A DNA stretch of 64,000 nucleotides, taken from positions 1,787,609 through 1,851,608 of the forward strand of contig JAVTVX010000009.1 of NCBI GenBank assembly GCA_033439265.1, written 5' to 3'. Every line of letters starts with the position of its first letter. Within the stretch, counting starts at the first letter, position 1. The position numbers were made by a program, and so were the translations under genes. The notes beneath the pieces were generated by a model. It was given only the letters and a program-made list of their open reading frames with translations. It ran no database searches and was not told where the DNA came from. This stretch comes from Dillenia suffruticosa (Eukaryota; Streptophyta; Magnoliopsida; Dilleniales; Dilleniaceae). Shown one piece after another: positions 56,918 through 64,000 of the stretch.

Positions 56918-59558
56918 TGTCACACTCTGACTCTCAAATCAAGTACACGACAACTGTTGTATCACCCCGACAAACAGGTAAGCCCTGCCCTATACCGGGA
57001 TAACGCAAGACATTCATCGATATCTAACTTGTTCTCTAAACAACATAACAATATGCAAAGAACTCACTCGGTCTATCCCTGTTTCAAAAGTCATGCATAA
57101 GACTGACCCGGCCATTTCCAAATCTAATAAAATTTCACAATTCTGAAATAAAATCCAACAACGTAAAATATAAAAGATTTAATTGCAGTTTAAGGTTTTT
57201 TTAAAAAATCTAAATAGGTAGCGTTTTGATTACAATTTAAAAGAATATGCTCAATATGGGCCCAACTAATCTCCTCAAAAAAATTTCATCCAAGGCAAGA
57301 ACTGGTATCGGCAATAAGAATCTCCTCAAAAACTAAATCGAGCTCGACAAATTCCAACACTAGAATTGACTAGATCTCCTAATTTAAGCTTCCTCTAAAA
57401 AATGAAAGAAAAAATGGTGAGTATAAAAAAACTCAGTGATTGGAGTGCAATAGCATGATTGTGACAACAAATGAGATGCGAGTATAGAAATATCAAATCA
57501 TATAATTCAAACAATTCATCTAACAATATAATTCCAACAATCATGATAGTTCAAAAAAATAAATACATCCACAATTTTCATATTTTCAAAAATTATGGGG
57601 TTTCCCTAAAGAAACCACTTCCTTCCGAGGTTTAGCCGAACTCGAGTAGAAACCTGCCAAGAGGTTTTCAATTCATTCGATTTATAGCACTACATTCCCA
57701 TTACTTGACGTTGACTAGTACCTCACCGGTGATGCAACTAGATAGTACGACTGGGGCGTAGGAGGTCGTGTCTACCCTCCTTTGCCAATAATCCCTAATC
57801 ATGGAACCCCATCAGGTCGCTCCGCGGAGAGAATGACTCTAAACATTCACATCACATACACTATCATTTCACAACAATTCCAATCTCATTCAATATGCCA
57901 TAATTTCAACAAATGATTATCAAATCATACACAATTTTCATGAATAAATATATTAACAACATATGACATATTTTCATTCGTAAATAAAATGGATATATAT
58001 ATATATATATATATATATTTCAAATTCCTATTTTGAGATATCTCACAATCACAAATAATTGTGCAAAATCATATAAAATCATTAAAAACCATTTATGAAA
58101 AAATTTTAAAAAGATTTTTTTCATTAGATACACATGGGTCCGTCCACTCACCTCTAAGAAGGATAATCACTCCTAAATTTCTCAACTAAATGAGAATTAT
58201 CCCTCCTTCAACTCTTCCAATGCCTTAACCTAATTTATTAGTCATAATTTGATCATTAAATCACATATCGAGACTAAACAATCGATTTCTCCTTAATATT
58301 TTCACAATTCTAGTTTTTTAATAAAATTTTCAATCTGCGCAGTCATTCGAAAATGGTTATAACTTTCACTATATATATCCAAATCACACGATTCTTATCT
58401 CAAATTAAAGATAAGACACAGATTTAAAATTTTCATATTCAAAGATTAGCCTAATTCAACCTAAAGGTATATCAAAATCGAAGGAAAACAAGCAGCCAAA
58501 ACAAGGTAGAGTGGAAAATTTTTCTACACCATGAATTTCTTTGAAAAATCATAAAACATTCAATTTTTATTGGATTTCAATGAATCATATCTTATTTTCA
58601 AGATATAGGAGTCTAGTTTCATATGCAGAAAACCTAACTTAATTTGCTTTTGTGCAGAGAAAGTTATAAAGGAAAAATCACAATATACTCAAACTGCCCA
58701 TTATGCAAAAATCAAGAATTTCAGTCCAAATATGAAACTTTGCATTCTACACTAGTAACTTCTCCTCACATTCAATTTAGATCTAGAATCAAGTAGTAAT
58801 TTTCATTCATCCATTGTCCAAATCTCAACATTAGTTCCAAATTTATACTAGAATAATTAAAACCCAAACTAAATTAATAATAATATTGTCTTAATTTTGG
58901 TACAATTCACCACCTAAAACAAATGAAATATGGGATCAAGGCCTCGTGTAATTCAACCCAAATAAAAAAAAAATACAAGTTGGAGCGATAGAGAGAGAGA
59001 TTGGGGACGGAAGAAAAGAAACTCATAGAAGACGTTGTGGACAAGTTGGTCATGCATCGAAACATGTTGAATTACAGAGCAAGACCCTCCTCAAGAATCA
59101 GATCTGCACAACTCAAAAACCCTAACACCTCCAGCAAGAACCCTAGATACACATGAACCAATAGATTTGCTCTTTCACATGAAAGGATTACATTTGCAAA
59201 GTCACGAATTTTGGTCGTATTCGAAGATTTGATTCAAGGATGGAGACAAAGCAAGTATAAAATCAACGAAGAGAGAGAGAGGGAGAGAGGGAGGGAGATA
59301 CTTACACCATGGAATGCAGAGAGATCCAATGTCGAGAGTGAGAAGCGAGAACAATAATCAAAGGGGGAGGTAGAGACGAGGGTTCAATGGGAGTGAATAG
59401 AGAGAGAGAGAGAGAGGGAGAGAGAGATGAAAGCGAGACAAGGGAGAGACGAGAGTGAAAACATAGGGAGGAGATAAAAGTGAGTAAGGGGAAGAGGGGA
59501 GTTTTTTTTACTTTTCTTTTATTTTCTTTTCTTTTGTCCTTTTTTTTTTGGTCTTATT
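56918..59558 (-). mobile_element. Solo LTR of a Ty3/gypsy-type element inside the copia element
   Basis: About 2641 bp, inverted, ending GAGTGTGACA on the element strand and flanked by the exact 5-bp duplication ACCAA (56913-56917 and 59559-59563). The copia sequence is continuous across it. It has the common layout of an A-rich head, a CT tract (GA tract at about 59270-59440), the GTGAGTGGA-type motif and a tail, but no GC-rich block. No coding sequence is present. Confidence 0.85.
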
Positions 59559-59563
59559 ACCAA

Positions 59564-60607
59564 ACATCTTAAGATGACTAATCGAAGGTTTTTTGCCGCT
59601 CCAAACATCAAATTGCATCCTCTCCTTCAACGCACTTATGCCACACCAATTGATTAAATACATAGCTATATTAACCGCTTCAATCTAAAACTTTTTAAGC
59701 AAATTTTTCTGAAATAACATGGATTTAGCCATTTTCATTACTATTTGATTCTTCCTCTCAGATAACCTATTTTGCTGTAGTGAATAAGTCACTGTCGACT
59801 GCCTTTTAACCCCTTCATCTTCACAAAATTTTGCCACTTCTCAACACCTTGATCTTCTTACCACTTTGGTTCTTAACAAGATTTTTAAATTTTTTGAAAA
59901 TACTGTATATTTTAAATTTATTTTTCATAAAATAAACCTAAGTCATCCTGTTATAGTTATTAATAAACAAAATAAAATACCAATTTTCATTTTGCGTAGG
60001 TGTTTTCATTGATCCACACACATCTGTATGCACAAGTCTAAACTTTTCTTTTGCTCTCCAAGCCACTCCTTTAGGAAATGATTGTTTATGTTGCTTGCCA
60101 AATGCACACTTTTCACAAACTCCAATTTCATCATGAATATTCGGAAGACCATGTACCATGCCTTTTTGCTATATCATTTTCAGGTTTTGAAAATTCAAAT
60201 GGCCAAATTTATAATGTCACAACTAGCTATCATCTTCCAAATTAGTTTTCATAGACTTCTTTGCAAGATATTTAAAATTGAGAGGAAAATATCATTTCTG
60301 CATTTTCACTTTGACTAGAACATTTTGAGAAGAATTTTTGTTATAAATTCTGCAATAATTATCCTCAAAATGAAGAAAATAACTATGTTCAAGCAATTGG
60401 CCAAGACTCAACAAATTAGTATCAGTATCAGGCACATAGAGAACTTCTTGACTCCATGTTTGGTCTGAATAACAACTGTACCAAACCCAACCCCATTTGT
60501 ATTCAAACATTCTCCATTGTCAATTTTCACTCTTGAATGGAAGTTTGTATTCAATTCACAAAAAATATTTTTCTCAAGTGTCATGTGATTACTATGGGCA
60601 CTATCAA
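59564..60607 (-). pseudogene. Copia gag-pre-integrase and integrase region
   Basis: Fossil coding region. Recognisable parts are the protease-side DSAHSNHM stretch (near 60590), YVPDTDTNLLSLGQL (near 60420), the CEKCAFGKQHKQSFP zinc-finger stretch (near 60100) and HTDVCGSM of the integrase core (near 60010). It is broken in several places and cut at 60607 by the gypsy LTR. Confidence 0.85.
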
Positions 60608-63099
60608 TGTAATACCTAAAAAAAAAAAAAAAAGGAAAACACAGCATTTTGCCCAAAACGCTGCGTTTCCTCCCCTCCCCCCTTTTCCCCAAATCAATTG
60701 GGGCTAATAGCCCTATTCTCTCCCTCTCGCTCTCCCGATTCTCTCTCTTTTCTTGCTTACTCTCTCTATCTCCGTCGCCTCTCTGCTTCGCCGCCACCAT
60801 CTCCTCCATCCTCCACCTCTTTTCTCCACTGCTCATCGTTTCTCTCTCCCTATTCTCTTTCTCTCTCTCTCTTTCTCGTGACTCACTGTTTTCCCTCTCT
60901 TTCGCATACAGCAGCAGCGCTGTCTCCCCTTCCTCGCACGCTCACTTGCGTGCGGTGCCCTTTTGCTGCTACCTCCACTGAAAACCCCAGACCGACACCC
61001 GACAAGCCTTCAAATGCCCTAGACCGTGACCTCCCATGCGCAGGTAAGAGCGATTCTCTGAACAGTAGCTCTAGGGTTTGATTCTTTAGGTAATTTAGCC
61101 TAATTAATAGAGTCTACGTTGGTTTGGAATGCACTGCAGGTCTAGGATTTAACTGAGAAGGCATTCGACGAGGGTTGTAAACTGCGAAACCCTAGGTGAG
61201 GAAATTTCGATCCCTTCAATATTCAAACTATTTTTGTTGAATTTACGTTGAGAATACGCATATATATATTCTGAAATATGTTAGATTCGAAGGAAATGCA
61301 TTTTCCTAAGAGTTTGATTGGAAATGTGTATGAAAATATTTGGACTTTGGAGTTGGAATGGAATAATCTACAAAATGAAGAATACGATTGCATTTCATAT
61401 CCTTCTTAGGTTATTTTTGAGGTGTTAAATGACATATGGCATTAGAGTGTATTCATGAATTGGAGGAATTAAGGTTTATACAAAATTAAGGAGAAATTTG
61501 AAAACCCTTTAATGGGACCTTATTTGACGATTAATTTGTGACCAATGTCTTAGGTTAAGACCTTCTGAATTAAAGAAGAGGTTGGACTTTATAGAGTTGG
61601 AAATTGGGAGTGAAAACCCTCCCAAGAGGTGAGTGAATGATCCATTGTGTAGTAAATGAGCAAAATTGTTTTGAAATTCTTGTAAAATGATTTTGTAAGA
61701 TTTTTACCTATTTTATATAAATTGTTTTATAATTGTGGGATGTCTGAACTGAATTATGATGTATGAATGCATCCACTATGTTTATGAATGCATGTGTGCC
61801 ATATGTTATTTGATGTTACTTTGTGAATTGATATGGCAAGAAATTTATGATTATTTGTTAGAAATTATGGTACATGATTTGTGAAATGAGATGTTTGAGA
61901 AATGAAGGGTGCTGGTAGTTAATGGCTATAGTCATTCCTACCACGAAGCGACCCGACGGGGTGGTATGGTTGGGGTTGGATGTGCGGGGGAGTTAGATGT
62001 CCCTCCCTCTACCGAAGTCGTGCTATATCTGGTTTGCACCCCGATGAGGTACGAGCCAACGCCAAGGAAGGGGGTATGTTTTGAAACTTCAGATAGAAAA
62101 ACCCTTGGTGGGATTTCGTCTAGGTTCGGCCAGCCTAAGACGAAAGTGTTTTCGATGGGACCCCATGATTTTCTGATAGAATGATTAATGTGGATGCACA
62201 TTTTGTAAATTGATTGAATTATTGAAATGCTTTTACATATATACAGTGTGATTATGAGATAGGCTTTGATTGCCCCACATTTACCCCTCATTTATTACAC
62301 AATCGTATCATTGCACTCCACTTACTGAATATTTCTCAATACTCACCCCTCTCTTTTAAATCTTTCAGAGGAAGCTTAGGTTTGCACAGTGATTGAAGTT
62401 TGGGAAGGTTTACCCGTTGTTTTGTGTAAGTATGATAGTGATATAAGGTTAATTTAGTTGTTTTGGAATCCATAGAAGGGAAAACTTGTATAATTTTTTT
62501 GGTATGAATTAAATCAATACTCGTTTTATACATAAGAGTAAGTATTGATGGAATCCTTACATAGTTGTATTGGAGTTTATACGGAACTTGTTCATTTTCT
62601 CTTAACTCTCATTTTTTTTAGACTTACTGTTCAAATGGAACATTTGATTTGAAATGTTGAGATTCATTATTTTCTTTCGATTTTACGAAATTCTATACAT
62701 CTCATACCGTATGGACTTTACTGATATTAGTTCGTTTTCTTCAAACGAGTGTTAGTAAAATCCTGCGACTATGATTTGGGATTTTGGTTATTTTAAATGC
62801 TTTATTTGTGCTAAGAATTCTGAATTGGCTAGGATGGCCATACTGTATGAATGCATATACAGGAACCCCTTCCCCAATTGTGTGTCGACGCATGCTTATG
62901 TGTACAGGGATAGACCGGATGGGTCCTTTGCATGTATACTGCTGATATGTTTTCTTATTTGGGATGGATTCTGAATTGAAAAAAATTTGTTGTACTAGTT
63001 TATAGCCTTGCGGAGTTTCGGTATATGGGAAGGTTCTGCCCGTGTACCAAGACAACGCGGTGGTTATTGTGTGGTCGATCCGAGAATCGGGACGTAACA
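60608..63099 (+). repeat. 5' LTR of the gypsy element
   Basis: Begins TGTAATACC and ends GGGACGTAACA. It contains an A-tract, a hairpin (about 60637-60668), a CT tract (about 60716-60900), splice-like motifs at 61044, 61140 and 61196, a CCCTCCCAAGAGGTGAG motif and a CACTTACTGAATATT motif near 62320. It lacks the strongly CpG-rich block and the minisatellite of the 20330 copy. Confidence 0.88.
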
Positions 63100-63106
63100 G
63101 CTTTAT

Positions 63107-63118
63107 TGGTATCAGAGC
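63107..63118 (+). other. Primer binding site (initiator Met tRNA type)
   Basis: TGGTATCAGAGC, eight bases after the LTR end. This 12-mer is complementary to the 3' end of plant initiator Met tRNA and fixes both the LTR boundary and the element orientation. Confidence 0.9.
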
Positions 63119-63361
63119 CAAGTTCACGATTTTAAATGTTTAAAGTTTTGACCTACTCCCAAATGTCTCAATGGTTTTCCAAAGATTTTAAAATATTTGT
63201 TGTTTTGAAAATTTCTATTTTTTTTTAGATTTACTTTTAAGGATATACAAAATCCTTCCATGGATTCTTAGGGAATTAGGGATATCCTTTTTAGGGGATT
63301 AAGTTATTAGTATTTCTTTTAATCCTGTTTACTAAACATAATTTTTCCCTTATAGATTGTC

Positions 63362-64000
63362 ATGCCTCCACGAAGGAGAATGAGGAATGTGAATGAGATT
63401 CCTCTACAGGAGTACGGGGATAAGTCGTCCTCGTATGCTCTTCCTCTACCTCCGTCCACACACCCGGCTCCTTCTCCCGGGATTACTGCTCCTCCTATCG
63501 CCACTCTTCAGCAAGTAATGAAGTAGTGGAGTACCTTCGGAGCACAGTATCAAGCTCCACAACCGTCTTCAGTCCCTCCACATGTTCCTCCTTCAGTGCC
63601 AGCTGCTACACCCAGTACTCCAATAGGACCTCCTCCAATTGTTGCACCAATCAACCATTCCCCAGTTCAGTTGTCCAAACTAATCAAGGAAGCAAGGCAA
63701 CTAAGATGTGAGACCTTCTCGACATCTGGTGATCCTGCAGAGAAGCAAAGAAATGGATCAAGAAGGTCAGAAAAGCTGTAATGGATATGGGAATAGAGGA
63801 TAGTTTGAAGCTTTTGGTAGCTGTGAGATTGTTGGACAAAGATGTTAGCACATGGTGGGATGGTGTAAAGGAAAGGGCAGCTGCACCTCTCACTTGGCAC
63901 GATTTCCTTAGGGAATTCGACCAGAGGTTCTACACCCGATTCGATCGGGACTTGAAGGGAAGAGAATTCCTTCGGTTTCGCCAAGGAAATCTGTCTGTGA
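63362..64000 (+). pseudogene. Gypsy gag (start), partial
   Basis: Fossil gag. An MPPRRR-type start at 63362 is followed by a proline-rich linker and a retrotransposon gag domain of which DPAE and LDKDVSTWWDG (near 63830) are recognisable. It runs off the end of the window and is broken at about two or three points. Confidence 0.8.

Larger units (their letters stand above)
54708..60607 (-). mobile_element. Ty1/copia retrotransposon, broken, 5' part outside or displaced
   Basis: A minus-strand element with the copia gene order: gag-pre-integrase and integrase (about 59564-60607), RT (about 55400-56900) and RNase H (about 54996-55370), then polypurine tract and 3' LTR. It is a fossil with at least half a dozen coding breaks. 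A solo LTR (56918-59558) sits inside it, and at 60607 it is cut by a Ty3/gypsy element, so its 5' part would lie beyond that element outside the window. Confidence 0.88.
60608..64000 (+). mobile_element. Ty3/gypsy element, 5' LTR and start of gag, runs off the window
   Basis: The element starts with a 2492-bp LTR (60608-63099), then a primer binding site and gag. It is inserted in the copia element (upstream flank ATCAA); its 3' end lies outside the window, so the target duplication cannot be checked. The long LTR, initiator-Met-tRNA primer site and MPPRRR-type gag start resemble the Tekay/Del chromovirus lineage, which is an inference from recall. The visible gag has about two or three breaks, so it is a fossil or non-autonomous copy. 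Confidence 0.88.

Overview
The window is nuclear DNA of a flowering plant, probably a eudicot. The evidence is spliced CYP71-type cytochrome P450 genes, a 12-exon LAMMER-type (AFC) kinase gene, LTR retrotransposons with an initiator-Met-tRNA-type primer site, and AT-rich intergenic DNA. The species cannot be named from the sequence alone. No rRNA, tRNA gene, CRISPR array or prokaryotic feature was seen.

Layout. 0-4.5 kb: a CYP71A-like gene on the minus strand, with a partial copy of its 3' end beside it and a short LTR scar between the copies. 4.5-9.6 kb: a solo LTR with a second, inverted solo LTR inside it, both with exact 5-bp target duplications. 11-18 kb: two more minus-strand P450 genes (one with a frameshift in a homopolymer) and a tRNA-derived SINE. 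19-25 kb: a P450 scrap, two MITE-like elements and a third solo LTR. 26.8-28.1 kb: the 3' part of a LINE. 29.2-33.2 kb: the AFC2-like kinase gene. 37-53.5 kb: a plus-strand P450 array with two intact genes and at least five relics, plus duplicated copies of the 3' flank of one gene and a decayed LTR. 54.7-64 kb: a broken Ty1/copia element on the minus strand, carrying an inverted solo LTR and cut by a Ty3/gypsy element whose 5' LTR, primer site and start of gag run to the window edge.

The five P450 genes form two sets by strand and gene structure: left, minus strand, introns of 270-735 bp; right, plus strand, introns of 79-88 bp. They flank a conserved single kinase gene and look like a tandem family growing and decaying by duplication. 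No terpene synthase, methyltransferase, glycosyltransferase or other partner enzyme was seen, so the window does not by itself show a biosynthetic gene cluster.

The least expected signal is in the long LTRs. Independent copies share a layout: TGTAAYACC, an A-tract, a short inverted repeat, a CT tract, in most copies a CpG-rich block, and then a set of splice-site-like motifs at similar spacing. Two of them also carry minisatellites with different units at about the same place.
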